Shown piece after piece: positions 1 through 13,900 of a stretch of DNA of 64,000 bases (positions within the stretch are counted from its first letter, which is position 1; every line of letters starts with the position of its first letter). The stretch is from Cucumis sativus. Taxonomy: Eukaryota > Streptophyta > Magnoliopsida > Cucurbitales > Cucurbitaceae. The notes under the pieces were generated by a model. It saw nothing but the letters and a program-made list of their open reading frames with translations, made no database searches and was not told the origin of the DNA. The stretch covers positions 20,780,607 through 20,844,606 of the forward strand of contig NC_026656.2 of assembly GCF_000004075.3 (NCBI RefSeq), written 5' to 3'. Made by a program: the position numbers and the translations under genes.

Positions 1-3000
1 AGAAATCTTTTGAAGCTTTGAAGTCGTTCAATTTTCTTGGAAGTGTATAAATTTATAAATAGCGAAATATGACTGATAATCTATTCTGGGAAAACAGATT
101 TGGATGAATTTGTATGAGTAAATTGGATAAAATTCGCTAGAGCCTGATGAAATCTGAATGTGTCCATTAATAAAACTATGATTAAATTTTCATTCTTTGG
201 ATTCTTAGAATTTTATTTTGGGTCAAATTCCGATTCCGATTCCGACTTTGATTATTATTATTACTTTTAAGGTATACCCATTTATTGTATCTCAATCATG
301 GTGGACTGAGAGTATATCTTATTGGATATCTTACTTCAAAAGTGTAGCCATAAGTATAATTAGAATCTCTTCTTCACTCTACATAAACATCTCCAGAAGT
401 TGTTTTCTGATTAATTTTAATCGTCTTACAATTATTAAACCATTTAAAACTAAGTTTAATTACACTTAATTTAGATAATTATATCTTTCAAGATTAGTTA
501 TTTCATATCTATATAATGTATTTATTGTTGACACACGTGAAAACATTAATAATAAAATCTAAGACGAAAGTAGTAAAAACCTTTTCTTACTTTTTTTAAA
601 AAATGTTCTTTTTTATTTATATTTCATTGATATACTCTATATCTGTAGAAATTACAAACTTGATATCCATTTGTAATTGATGTTTAATTTTTCTTATTGT
701 ACATTAGGTTAAAGTTTATAGTAAATTCAAAGAAATATATATATTTGAATTCATAATTTTGCAAGTTTGCTAGGATAATCATTTTGTCTAAAAAAAATAA
801 ATTAAGCTGGTTGAATTCTTGACAAAGTTAAAAGAAAAAAACATTTTTTTAGTTTTAAAGTTGTTAATAGAGACAAAGTTTTAGTTGTTACAAATTTTTG
901 AAAGTTTGATGGCATTATATAACTTTTAAATGAGGCTTTAAACTATAGACTCAACAAACTAAAAAGTTGAGTGCTTAATAAACTTATATTTAAATTACAA
1001 AAAAAGTGTTTGTTATCTATCTATACAAAAACTTACCTTATTAAGTTGGATAGCTATACAATAGATATAAAACAAAAAGGTTGCCTACTGTCTACTATCT
1101 TCCTTTGAACTATTCGATCTATATCCAAAAAAAAATCAGGTGACATCACAACTTAATGTGTTAGAAATGAATATTGATTGATTTGAAATTACAAGGCAGA
1201 AGACCAAGAGTTAGTATCAACAATAAAGAGTACATATAATAAAGATTTGAATGAAGAGTATAATATGTCTCCCAACATATCTAAATATGAAATGACATAA
1301 TTGAATGTCACTCATGGAATAAATATTGGCTCCATTAGCACAAAGTGACAAAGAAAAAAGAACACACCAATAAAAAGAAAAAAGTGAAAGATGGAGGACC
1401 AAAGTGGAAACTTGAGATGCCAAATTCGATTTTCCTTTCAAATGAAGCCTACAATAAACAATGTATCAAAATATCATTCATGTCATGGTGATGTATTTTG
1501 AAATTGGTTCAATTTTAGTGTATATTTAGTCTGTCATTTTTATCCACTTTTCGTTTTTTAATGGTTTCTTTTGCATTTGTTCACTCGTGTAAAACAACTC
1601 GATTGTTAAGGAGAAGATACACTTTGTTACGGTCTTTAATCGACAGTTAGATAGTCAGAAATTCAATAAGTGGCAAAGAAGAAACTAGAATAATAATAAC
1701 CGAATTTGCATAGTATATGTTAAAATACTATTTTAGTCTCTATACTTTGAAATTTGTTCAATTTCACTCTATGTATTTCAATCATCAAATTTGTTCATGT
1801 ACGTTCAATAAAAGTTTTGTTATTATTATGAAAACATATCAACATAGTGTATTTCATTTTAGGAAAATTATAACTAATATCAAATTGCCTGTGAGAGACT
1901 AAACAATTGAAAGTACTCAAATAAAATCGAATAAACTTGAAATTTCGATATACAAGAATCAAAATGAACAACTTTAGAAATACTCAAATTTAAGATTTAT
2001 TAGTATTAAAAAAATAAAAAAATAGATACCTCAAAATAAATACTATGGTAAAAGAGAAGAATAATGAGACTCTAAATGTATATTTTTCTCTCTATATATA
2101 CGAACTTTAAACAAGTGGTTGAATAGGTTTTATCAATTATTAGACTTACAAAACTTATTTAATATAAAATTAAAAATTTAAGAACATATTAAACAATTTA
2201 TTATAGTTGATAAATAATTTGAATTTGCATACCACTTGGTCTTAAGGTATTTGATGGCATATGGATTATTTTTCTAACATTTATAAATATTTTGGTTTAT
2301 AAAAATAATAATAATTAGTTTTGTGTGGAGTTAAAACTGTGACGGTTGATAGGCGGCGTTAAAAGTTCCGTCAATGTGCGGCTGTTTGGTCCTGCGAAAG
2401 GACGGATCTCTGGATTCTCTTCCACTCCCATTATCCAATTACTTTTTATTTTCCTTTTTAAGAAATCCTTTTTTATATTATTATTTAATTTTGATATATA
2501 TATATATATAAACACAGTTTCAGTTCTCATAATTTAATTATTCAATTTTAGTATTTACATTTTTAACAGATTTTTAATATAGTCCCTTAAAACTAATTTT
2601 ACTAAAATTGATAAAAGAGTAATGAGAATTTGGGATATTTTATTAAAATAGTGCTGTTTTTAAAACTTATTATCAAAATAATGCTATTCCAAAACAATTT
2701 ATCAAAAAATTTGCTATTTTTTCTTTTTCTTTTTTTAAACTTTTTCCAGATAGAATTCGTTATTTGAATATTTTATTTTTCTATCATTTAGATCAACTTA
2801 ACTATTTTAAATATTTTTTATTTGAGAAAAGGTAAATTTAATTTAAAATTATTATATATGTGCGTGTTTAAAATAATTCTTTTAAAAACTTGATTTTAAC
2901 TATTTTAAAATTATTATTAATATTAATATAAATAAGGTAAAAAAAAAATAAGGATAATATCAAATTCGATCCTAGCCTACTATATAGTATACAATTAATA

Positions 3001-3029
3001 AAGACATTTTGAAAAACAACAAAATAAAT

Positions 3030-3180
3030 TAAAGTATTTATAAGTTATAGCAACATCTATTAATGATAGTCACTGATAAACTCTTATCATTGTAGCATGT
3101 CAATGACTATAAATGATAGAATTTAAAATTTTTGTTATAATTTATTAATATTTTGTAAAATTTGTTATTTTTAAAAATTT
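3030..3180. repeat. Dispersed AT-rich repeat, copy 1
   Basis: Short alternating TGATAG / CTATCA-like words are followed by a tail reading roughly TTATTAATATTTTGTAAAATTTG. The same arrangement recurs near 5020-5150, 59800-60080 and 61430-61580. This looks like a family of short non-autonomous elements or decayed satellite-like sequence; I cannot name it. Confidence 0.4.
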
Positions 3181-5043
3181 CTCAAAATCATATCCTAATT
3201 TTTGTAGAGTCAAAATAAACCCTACTCAATTCGTGTATAGTGGTTCCATATAAGTTATCTAATAATTTCTTAATTCTTTAATATTCAACTTCCTTACACT
3301 ATTGGTGTAATGTGAGGGTACAAAATCTAAATAGATTTATAGTGAAAAAAACAAGTTAAGGACACGATAAGTGATAATGAAAAGAGAACAAGGAGATGGA
3401 ACCAAATATGAGAAATTACAAACAAGGAAAAAAATATGAAATGGGAGATGAAGTACTAATATCAAGAAGATGTGCAGACATTTAACGCGAAATTCAAAAC
3501 AACAAAGAATGACTGACAAATATATATGTGTCATTTATGTTGTTTACAAATGGTCGTAGGATATATAATGTCGATGGGGTTGATTATGACCAACCTTCAT
3601 ATGGAAACTTAAACAGAATGTAGGATCTAATTTGTCATAAACTTAAAAGCCAGAACGAGTGTACGATGATACAAAAATGTTGGCTAACTATAAATATAGA
3701 GACTTTAAAACAAAGACTAATGATGAATTCGAAGAGGCGAGCTTCGATTGTTGTGAATATGAATTTTCTTCAAATGCATTCAGTGATATAGACATTTATG
3801 AGTAGAGATAGCGTTTGGAAACACGATCTAATTATAGTCTATGTAGTGACTGGCAACACGAATGTTTTGTGAAGACAAAAAATACTACAACATATGGTTA
3901 GTCAAGTATTTTGCTATTAAAAGTCCTACACCATATGCAGCAGTAAAGTCCACACCGATAAAGTGGATTATTCGATAAAATAAATCAGTTAAAACGAGAG
4001 AAAGTGAGTTTTTTTTTGTTAGAGGGAGGAAACTAATTAAATTAGTATTAAATAAAAAAACAAGAAATAATTAAAATGTAAGAGAATATTAAATCAGTCA
4101 AAATAATTATTATTTAAAACGACTACCATAACATTTTTTAATGCAGATTATTATTTTTAATTATTAATTTAACATATTAAAAAAATTTAATTCGACACAC
4201 TTTAACATCCACATATCACATTTTAACTATTTTCTTCCAACTCTTTCCTCACATTTTAATTAATTCGTATTTTAATTAAATTTAAAAACTAAACTATAAG
4301 GATGAAGATTTTTTTAAAAAAATAAATAGAATCAAAATAATTTTAAAAGAACACTAGTTTTAAAAAAATTAACATAAACATAAATTTAAAATAAAAAAAT
4401 TGAAAAAAAATCCCATTTAACACTTTTTAAATAAATTTTAATAACAATAAAATTCAATCAATTTTTTTCAGAAAAAAAATAGGTTCTTTTTTGTTAGAGA
4501 GAAAAAAATGAATTAGTGTTAAATTATAAAAAACAAGACCTTAAATTTTATCGATAATATAGAGGAGAAAGAAAAATAAAAATTTAAATAGAATAAAGAA
4601 ATTGAAGAGAATACAAAATAAATTTATATGATTTTTTTTTTTTAAAAAAAGTCGCCCATAGAGGGAGAATAAAAAAGAAATGGGGGAGAGAAAAAAAAAT
4701 TGCATTATTTTGATAAATAGTTTTCAAAATTGCATTATCAATATAATTTTTTCGAGAATTTACGTGAAAAAATTGACAATAAAATTGCAATTGATATTAG
4801 TTTTAAAATTTATCAAAACTACACAAACAAAAAGTGTACAATAAAAAAGTATAAGAAGATATTTTAGTTGAATTTGTACAATAAAACCCTAAACTCCAAT
4901 CACCAAACCTTTTTAGAATATCAGAAGGTGGAGTGAGTTAGAGGCATACAAATAATAGAAAAGGACAAAAGAAAAAAGATTGAATTCAAATATAGTCCAT
5001 TTTCTTAATTTTTAAAACACTCATACGTAGTAGATATTGACAG

Positions 5044-5146
5044 AAGTTTATCGATATATATCATTGATATAATCTCAAAGTTTACTATGATGAACTGAAA
5101 TATAGTAAACTTTGAGATTATATCAATGATATATATCGATAAACTT
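5044..5146. repeat. Perfect 44-bp inverted repeat with 15-nt loop
   Basis: Bases 5044-5087 and 5103-5146 are exact reverse complements over 44 positions, separated by a 15-nt spacer. The arms are AT-rich and carry the ATCATTGAT core of the dispersed repeat family. As RNA the segment would fold into a long, perfectly paired hairpin. It may be a compact foldback element (MITE-like) or a source of small RNA. No flanking target-site duplication was identified. Confidence 0.85.
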
Positions 5147-8100
5147 AAATATGATTAACTGAAATATAGTAAAAAAAGAATTAAAAAGAGAATATAGAAA
5201 GAGAAAATTAAAAAAAAAAGAATTATAATTCAAATTGAGAATAAAATATTATATATATATAATAATAATAAAGTCAATCTCACCGTATTTTATAAATTGA
5301 AAAAATAACAAATTTAAAAGTAAATAACCATATGATTTCGGTGTGATATCACTAATTTTGTTGTATTCATAATATAAAAAAAAATGTTATGAGCGTTTTT
5401 TTTATTGATGCAATTTTTTAAAAAAAGAAAATTGAGATATAAAATTAGAAAAATTTAAAAAAGAGAAAAAAGAGAAGGGAAAAGGAAAAACTAAGAAAAT
5501 AATTTGCATATTTTGAGGGTTGAAAGTAAATGGTCCATCTCATCTCCTTTTTAGTTCTATGAAAAACCATAAATAGCAAAAATCCAAAAATATAAATTGA
5601 CCGAGCGTAGCATAACTTTGATGTACCTGATTGCGACCCAACATTAACTGAGGTCAGTGAAGTAGTAACCATGGTTAAAGACCGTGAACGTTTGTATCTT
5701 TGATCGCCGTCAGCTTTGTCGTTTTCTAATGACTCGCCTTTTTAAAAGCGAAATTGAAGATGTTGAACCAACCAACACCCCATCTCTAAATACCCTTTTT
5801 ATTAGTAAGTAAATTTTAGTTGATAATATTCTAATTTTGTAATTATTCTCTTCTTAAATTTTAATAAGTAATCATTTAATTCACTTGTTCTACTCATTAA
5901 TGTTCTAGTACATAATTGTTTAATTGTTCCCTTAACTACTATATTTTGATGGAAGAAAAACCTAGACATGCAATTGTCAAAACTAATATAGTTGATTGGT
6001 TGATAAACGAACATGTTAATGATCAAAATATCTATGATTAAAATCACTTGTTGCAATATATATATATAGACAGACCATACGCTAGTTTTTTACTATTTCA
6101 TAGGACGTATATTGAAATTTTTTGGTCATTTATCTGAAGAAAGGTTGTGAGAAATATAAAAATTAATGATATATTTGCATTGAAAAATGTATTTCCTCTC
6201 GAATTTGTTAATTATTTTTTTGAAATCGGAAAGCATAAACTTTACTTTTTTTTACTCATTAATTTCCATGTGCTATTTAATTTATGGTAATGTTTATTTT
6301 TTAAAAAAGTGAAACAAATTTAAAATCTTGCAAAGAAAAAGATATTTGACTATGAAGAAACATAAAAAACAAAATTATTATCAAGATTAATAATAATAAT
6401 AATAATAATAACATAATCCCAAAAGCAATTACTAGTCAAAAGTATTTTTGATAAAGTAAATTAATAATAATAAATTTTATTTTTTGGGTAAAAGAAGCAT
6501 GGCAAAGTGATCCAATTTAAAAGAAAACACCATTTTCAAAGGTCATTTAAAAACACACAATTCGTCAACAACAAATTTAACTCGGTCAATGTAAAATTTT
6601 TAACTTTAATCAATACCAAATTTCAAGAACAAGACAGAGATTTTCTTTTTTTGAAAGAAAAAAAATTTCTTGACTTAAATTACAAGTTTTCCATTTTAAT
6701 TTTGATTGTAATAAATTAAATTAGATTTAGAAAATATTGTATACGAAAAGACGATAATACTAATTATTTAAATTTATTTCGACCTTGTCATCTAGATATG
6801 TCTAGTTATATTTGTGCCTTAAAGCAAGACGATGCTACAATTCTACCTTCGAATTTTCAAAATTAAAAATGGTTGTATGTGAGTTCAATTTGTATAAATA
6901 TTATAGGCTATTATTACCGCGGTGTTATATATATAATTGTAATTATTGTCCTACTTTTTAGAGTGTTTTTTTTTTTTTTTTTGCTTTATTTAAAACTAAA
7001 AGAAAAAAGTGCATTATCAATTTCATTGAAAAAGTGCATTGTAGAAGAGAAAATAATAATAACAATAAATGAAAAAGTGTTGTAATTTTAAATGTAAAAT
7101 TAGAAAACTTTATCTTAAAAACACGTTTTGACCAAATTCAACTACAATAATTTCTGGGAAATTACATATGTTTTCGGGAATATATTTACTTTATATACAA
7201 AAATTTAGAAAAATAGAGAAAAAAAATATATTTATTTATATATACATATATACTGATTATGAGATCACAATCTGTTGAATAAACTTTGAAATGATAATAA
7301 ATGAAAGTAGATTTTAGATACCCAAATCCAAATAAGTTCCTTCAAAATCTGAAAGGTTTTAAATAAAGCAATGATTTCCATAGATAACCAAATATTTTTT
7401 TAATCACAGTCCTAAAATGTTGCCAATTTAATTTAATTTTTTTGAAATTTTAGAATAGGTAAAGATTGAAACTTTACTTATAAATGAAAACATTAGATGA
7501 ATAACTTAGTCATTAAGTTACATTTAGATCCACAAATCTCCTTCAATTAATGAAATTGCATTATTTGAAGAAAATACAAAGAACCCAAATCATCAAATTT
7601 GATTCTTTTTTCATTCCAAAGTGACTTAGAATCTTAAATACACATGATTTGCTTGCTTCACAAACAATTCAAACACAGTTTTATAAATTACAGGAATTCA
7701 ATACCTAAATTACACAAAACCCCTCCAAATATTGCCATTTGTGAAGAAAAAAATTCTTCCAAAAATGATAATATCTTAGGACATTTCAAGATGCATGTTG
7801 AATTGTTACTCAAGACGTAATGATGTGGTAAATATGAACCGACGTCTTAAGTCATTGTTATACATGTAACATAGATCATAATTTTCTTTCTAAATTTGGG
7901 AGTTTTTCATTTTACAAAAAGTGGAGTTAGGAAATAGAGTTTCTAACTACGAGGTTGACCATATGGAAATTTGGACTTGAATAATGAACGTGGTTCTACG
8001 TCATCCTCACAGTTTTCATCCAACATATCAAAGTTTTTCCTTTTACAATGCATGGACTAGAGAATTAAGCCATGTTACAATTCTTACCACACACGTTCAT

Positions 8101-8676
8101 AGACTATTAGTTCCTTCAAATATGTCTAAGTTTTTCTTTTGACAACGTGTGAAGTGCGAGAATCGAACCTAGTGCATTGCAATAATAATATATGAAGCAT
8201 ATAGTTAAATTATTGTGATATCAACCAACATTAACTGGTCACATTTAGAGTATTAAATGGATGGGGTTAAAAATGGAAGGAAAAGTGGAAAAGAGAGAAG
8301 AAAAAAATGGGTAGTGGGGAATTGAATTGAGAAATAAATGTAGTGAAAAGTAGGAAAATGAAGGGAAAATACGTACAAAATAATTCTCTGCCAAAATACT
8401 GTAGTGCACGGCATTGCATTAGTAGAGAGGTAAAGTTTTGGTTTTCTCATAGAGCTGAAAGAGGTGTGTTTCTGAAGCTCACTGCTTCACTGATTTTGAG
8501 GCAATTTCTAGAGAGAGAACACCAGAGAAGAGGAAGAGAAGAGTGCCTCACAAGTTTCACAGTTCGCCATTCCAATACCCCATTTCCCCCCTTTCCCATT
8601 CACTAATTTTTTTTCTGTTCAGAACAACGCCATTACTGAAGTTTCAGAGCTCTTTCAGCAGATTTCACAAACCCAG

Positions 8677-9313
8677 GTAAAGATTTTCTCCTTTCTTGTT
8701 TATTGTCATTCCCTTTTTCGTGTTCTTCAATCTGTCGATGATTCTTTGGGTTTTCCTCTTTTTGATTTTCAAATATTTATGGAATGTCCTCGAGAAAACG
8801 AGGGTTTCTGTTTGTTTTTACACTGTTTGGGGTCACCCCTCTTGGTAGTTTAATCTCTCCATCGTATTTGATTGTCTTTTCTACTCAATCGTTGGGATTT
8901 CTCATCTGGGGATTTCCCATTTTTAATCGTTTATTGATTGAAACTACTGTCGTTTTCTATTGGGGGATTTTTTTCTTAATGGAAATTGGGAAATGATACT
9001 GCATATTTGAGTTTTGGCGTTGTTGTTGACAGTTTTCACAGGGTTGTTTCTTGTGCCATTGGATCTGATTTTGCGTTCTCACTTTGTTCTAAATGCGTGA
9101 AATGTCAGTTTCTGCTACTTCTGAATTGATTCTGTGGACTGTGTTCTTCTTTTGGGGAGTTTCTTATCAATGATCAGATCTTAATGATGTTTGTATTTTT
9201 CACTGCACAATGCTGCTGGGTTTCTGCCGATTCTGATGGATTCCTGAAACTATTTTGTATTTGTGAATGAGCCCAAATAACATTGATGTAGAAAAGAAGC
9301 TATGGTTTTGTAG
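8677..9313 (+). other. Probable 5'-leader intron of the FLZ gene
   Basis: A purine/CT-rich leader ends with a good donor (CCCAG|GTAAAG at 8676/8677). A T-rich stretch then ends at an acceptor (TTTTGTAG, AG at 9312-9313), 22 nt before the ATG at 9336. The intron is inferred from splice signals and composition. If it is correct, the in-frame ATG at 9267 lies inside the intron and is not the start. Confidence 0.55.
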
Positions 9314-9335
9314 GGGGGAGTGGCGAATCGAAACA

Positions 9336-10620
9336 ATGCTGAGGAAGAGAACAAGGTCGGTTCAGAAAGATCAGTACAGAATGAATCAGATGAATGTCCC
9401 TTGTTCTGGTTCTGAGCTTCACACCAAATGTAGTTCTATTTTCAAAAGATCTCACCTGTTTACTGGGTTGTCTCCTAAAGGTTTAGAGTCTGATTCGGCC
9501 AAAAGTCCAACTTCCCCTCTTGATTTTTGGGTACTATCAAGTTTAGGTAACCCTCTTAGATCTCCTAGATCATCATCCAATGAGGGGCATAGAAAGAACT
9601 GGGATTCTAGTAAAGTAGGGCTGAGCATTATTGATTCTTTAAATAACGATGATAGTAAACTATTTGGGAAAGTTCTTCGATCATCGGATAGTAAGACCGC
9701 TCTCTTTGGACCTCGAAGTGTGGCCAAGAAATCTAATTGTCCACCACAGGCAAATCTTATCCAGGGACCTAAATCCTTGCCTAAAAACTACGCAATTTTC
9801 CAGGTACCAAAGACCAAAACTCCCATGGAACAGGGAAACTCTGATGTGATTTTTGAAATTGGAGAAACCCCGTTAGAATGTGAGCCTTTTGGGAACTACT
9901 CTCGTTCTTTTGATTCCTACAGGGCATTTGCTCCTCGATCTGTTATAAATGGCCACAGTGTTAGCAGTAGTAGTACTACTACCGAGAGTGCTGCTTCTCC
10001 TTGTTTAGGTGAAGAACCTCGAGTGTCTGAAAAATATCCTCTCACAAAACCGTGTTCGACTTCTTTAGGCTTATCCTGTGACAACGGATCTAATAAGCCT
10101 CTCTCAGCAAGTGAGATTGAGCTGTCCGAAGATTATACATGTGTAATTTCACATGGTCCGAACCCGAAAACTACCCATATTTTTGGTGACTGCATTTTAG
10201 GATGTCACTCTAATTATTTGAGCTCATCTTCTGAGAATGAAATGAAGGAGATGGAATTCCCTCGTCCTCTTAAAAGCTTGAATACCTCCACATCATATTC
10301 ATTAACTGACTTCTTAAGCATGTGCTACTCCTGTCACAAGAAACTGGATGAGGGAAAAGACATTTACATTTACAGGTTTGTCACAAGAATATCTTTCAGT
10401 CTCGCACACATTTTACAGTTTTGAGCCCTTGATTAAGAACTAACTCATGAACTGTTGCAGGGGGGAGAAAGCCTTCTGTAGTCTAACATGCCGTTCCCAG
10501 GAGATGCTGATGGACGAAGAACTAGAGAAATCCATTGACAAAACCTCCGAAAGTTCTCCCAAGTCCAGTGCTGACCATGATGAGGACCTTTTTGAAACCA
10601 GCATTGGTGGCTTTGCATAA
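9336..10620 (+). CDS. FCS-like zinc finger (FLZ, DUF581) protein, FLZ8/FLZ10-like
   Basis: Two coding exons, 9336-10375 and 10461-10620, encode 399 residues; the junction splits the Arg codon before GEKAFC. The start MLRKRTRS is typical of the FLZ8/10 group. A conserved block in the last third reads ELSEDYTCVISHGPNPKTTH. The FLZ domain is C-terminal, with zinc ligands Cys330, Cys333, Cys353 and Cys357 (Cx2C...FCSLTC). FLZ proteins are plant-specific adaptors that bind the SnRK1 kinase and respond to sugar, stress and ABA; they act in nucleus and cytoplasm. The middle is Ser-rich and probably disordered. A possible poly(A) signal, AATAAA, lies near 10920. The family call is firm; the exact paralogue is not. 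The intron inside the zinc finger domain is seen directly from the reading frame. Confidence 0.93.
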
Positions 10621-10949
10621 GCGCTCGCCTCCAATGGCTGGCCACCATGCCCGTGGTTGATGAACCTATCGAAGGCAACAGACACCCTTTTGGTCATCTG
10701 TTTGAAAAGAGCTGTTTTTATGTCCATTGGTGGCAGCCATGGATGATCACTTTTGTAAAATGATGGTGTTTGTTTGCTTTGCTTCACCTCCCATAGTCAT
10801 AGTGGATGATAATCTTTGGCCCTTTTCTTTTTTAACATAAAATTGACTGTGGCCCTGTGAGCCTATTTTTTGTGGCTCTTTTTTGAGTTTTTTTTTTCTG
10901 GCTTATGATTATGGCCAGAAAATAAAATGATGTATGGACTTGAACCTCC

Positions 10950-13900
10950 ACCTTTGAATAGAATGGCAGTTTCAGTTCCATATTACAACTTTGATGCTTG
11001 TGGTATGAACTTAACTGTGACCTCCCCTGTTGAACTTTTAATGGTTGTGTGCTAGAAGTCTACATAACAAAGAGATTTTAGGTCAACTCATAGAGTTCTC
11101 ATATTCGTTCAGTACGGAGCATCTTTAGTATAGTATTGAGTTATCCTTTCAAAATCAAGAACATTGCAACTCTCTTCTACTTTTTGGTACTGTGAGAAAT
11201 TTTGAATTTTGTTCTTGTAGTCATATTTTTAGATGCCTAACTATTAAACTAGCTAATTCGAGTAATTTATTTTCAAGGAACCTACCTCTAATTTTTTAAG
11301 AACATTAACATTTTTTAATGAACTTACAAACAAATATATAGATAAAAAGAAACAAAATACATAGATTTTGAGTTCTACCACTTAAAAATACAAAGCATAA
11401 GGAACATCCCGTAAATGTGCAATTGGGTTATAACCATACGGGTCCTTGAGTCTTTGGGCTGGGTTGGCCTTGGCCTTGTTCTATAGATATAGTTCATAAT
11501 GGTTCAGCCTATGACTCCAAAGTTAGAGTTGAGTTTAATAATTATGTTTTGGAAAAATTAGCCAAATAGATATTATAATATCATGTTTTCAAAGTTGTCC
11601 AAATATTTGAAAATTTTCTTTATTAAATTTATGTCAGTTGTAATGTTTTTGTATAAATACTTCCTTTGTATATAAATTCTTTCCAACTTTGGAACTCATA
11701 GAAGAAAAAAAAAACCATACTTCAAACTTCATAATTAGCCTTAAAACTGATCAAATTAGGTATCTATTTCAACTTTTGGAAACCTAAGTTTATTTTTCTT
11801 CAAACAAAAGTAAGCCCTGTTCTATACCGATTTCATCCTTTCCTTCGAATTTTCTAGCTTTTTTCGATTGTGTTCGTTTGTTTTAAACTCCTCGTATTTA
11901 ATGTATGTGAAAGATCAATACAATCACACAAATTTCTCTCATTGATTCCAATGACACATGTACACTCTTTTAATACTTTTGTACCGTTAACATCCTTTTT
12001 GTCATTATCATACTTGAGAGTGCAAAAACCCAACACATTTCATCATAGTAAGATATATATTTGCATAATACAAACTCGATCATATTGTAACACGTAATGT
12101 TTTCACTCACAATCGTAATTCTCAACTCAAACAACTATAACTTAAAATATTGTCTTCCAAGTTTATAATAGATAAAACTAAGTTTACAATATGATTTCCA
12201 CTCACTTAACTTGAATCACCAGTTGATATAACTCCACCACACAAACTTACATAAAGGAAAAATGATGTTACAAAACTTGTGGAATAGGGTAAGATATCAC
12301 ATCCCCCTATAGAGGAACTCATTGTTCTATTTAAGCCAACGACCATTCTTCACATGGCCAAAAACTATTTATATTTGTGTATCTCTTTGTTTGAAGTTTC
12401 TCCTTTTTGAACCTCCAATGAACATCACCCTAAACTCCACTAAACAACTGTTGCCTCTTGACTCTTCAAAAGCATTTCACTGTTCTGATACAAAAGTGGA
12501 AATTTAAAATTAAAATATTAAATTTAAAGTATTAGTGGATATCAATAATGTGAATAATTTACGTATATATTGATAAAATATCGAATGAATATTACTAATT
12601 AAGTTATTTTTACTCTTCAACTAAGTTATAGATATTGTTATTAGTATTGTATTATGTTGGATAAAATATATGACATTTTTATTTGGTATCTTTACGTAAG
12701 ATAGAGTGGTATTTTGTTATATTATAGAAATAATTTTTTGATTTATATAAAAATCCTATAATAAGTAATTAAAACTAAAACAAATCAAAAGAGTTTAATT
12801 TAAAAAGAACAACTTGTTTCAAACGTTGAAAAAAGTATTTGGATTATTTTAATTTTAGTCAAATTTTATGATTTTTGTATTGCACCACAAAAGGCTTATA
12901 GAGTCGCTCTCGTTAAGAACAAATAACAATAATTTCATATCTTTTATTTTTCTTTACTACAATAATTCCAAATCTTATTTACTATTTGGAGAGAATAAAA
13001 TAACCAATATAAATATTACACAATTAAAATTTCAACAAAATCTATAGACTTTTACTTTCCAATCTCGATAGAATAAATGTATATATGATATTTACTTTGG
13101 GATGAACAATGCAAATATATTCGTCCGGACTTGTTTGGGAAAGGATTACTGAAGTTGTGAATTTCGTAGACTTACGAAGTTTAGCGAGTTGTGAACTATT
13201 AACCTACTAAATCGATAAGCCTAAGGTTTATAAGAAGTTGATATGTTATAAAATTAATCCACAAACCGCTTGGACCAAATAATAATTAGAATTTACAATT
13301 CTACTCAACTGGTTGAATTAAAAAAGAAAAAGGTAAATTGTAAAAACATCCACAAAGTAGAATGGTTGTTGTGATTAATGAACTAATTCTTAATCGTAAA
13401 AGTTAGGTCTTCAAATTTATAATAATGACAAAAATTGGACCTCAAAAAATAAAAACCGAAACTTTAAATTTATATTTTATAACAATGAGGTTGAGACTTC
13501 AAATTTTAGGATTAAAAGTTTGATAACTATTTATAATTGATCAACCATATGGTGATATTATTACTTTAATTTCAATTAGTTGAGTTGAATTATAAACTAC
13601 AATATAAAATTTTAGAAGACATATACTTAATTATTAATTTAAATCTAAATGGTAAACTTTAAATAAAAAAGATTATCTTATTTTTTGGTATTAAAATGAA
13701 TAGATATTTCAATAAGAAAATAAAAATGGTGAGTAATGTGATAGCTTAACAAACAAACAATGTAAATCTACTACATAAATATTATAATCATAGCTTAAAA
13801 AATAATATTGTCTTCTAAATATAAAAGGAAGTCAACCTAACAAGCAATCATTAAGATTTGAGAATGAGCAATGGTACATTGGCATATACCTTGTATAGAC

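Larger units (their letters stand above)
1..8400. other. AT-rich intergenic region, no recognisable gene
   Basis: This stretch is very AT-rich with many homopolymer runs and stop codons in all frames. The open frames are short and low-complexity, and none resembles a known protein. It contains a perfect inverted repeat (5044-5146), a dispersed AT-rich repeat near 3030-3180, a TAA/ATA microsatellite near 6389-6412 and a T-run near 6967-6982. Slightly richer islands at about 2340-2440 and 5600-5760 could be old gene or transposon fragments, but I cannot identify them. A 42-codon acidic frame at 3677-3805 is discussed in the findings. Confidence 0.7.

Noticed and set aside
8145..8185. tRNA-like B-box (GGTTCGATTC) on the minus strand
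   Set aside because: There is no A box or cloverleaf around it, and similar sequence occurs elsewhere in the window, so it is a dispersed repeat.
9267..9335. In-frame ATG 23 codons upstream of the FLZ start
   Set aside because: A good splice acceptor (AG at 9312-9313) lies between it and the MLRKR start, so it probably falls in the leader intron; family members begin with MLRKR/MLKKR-like sequence.
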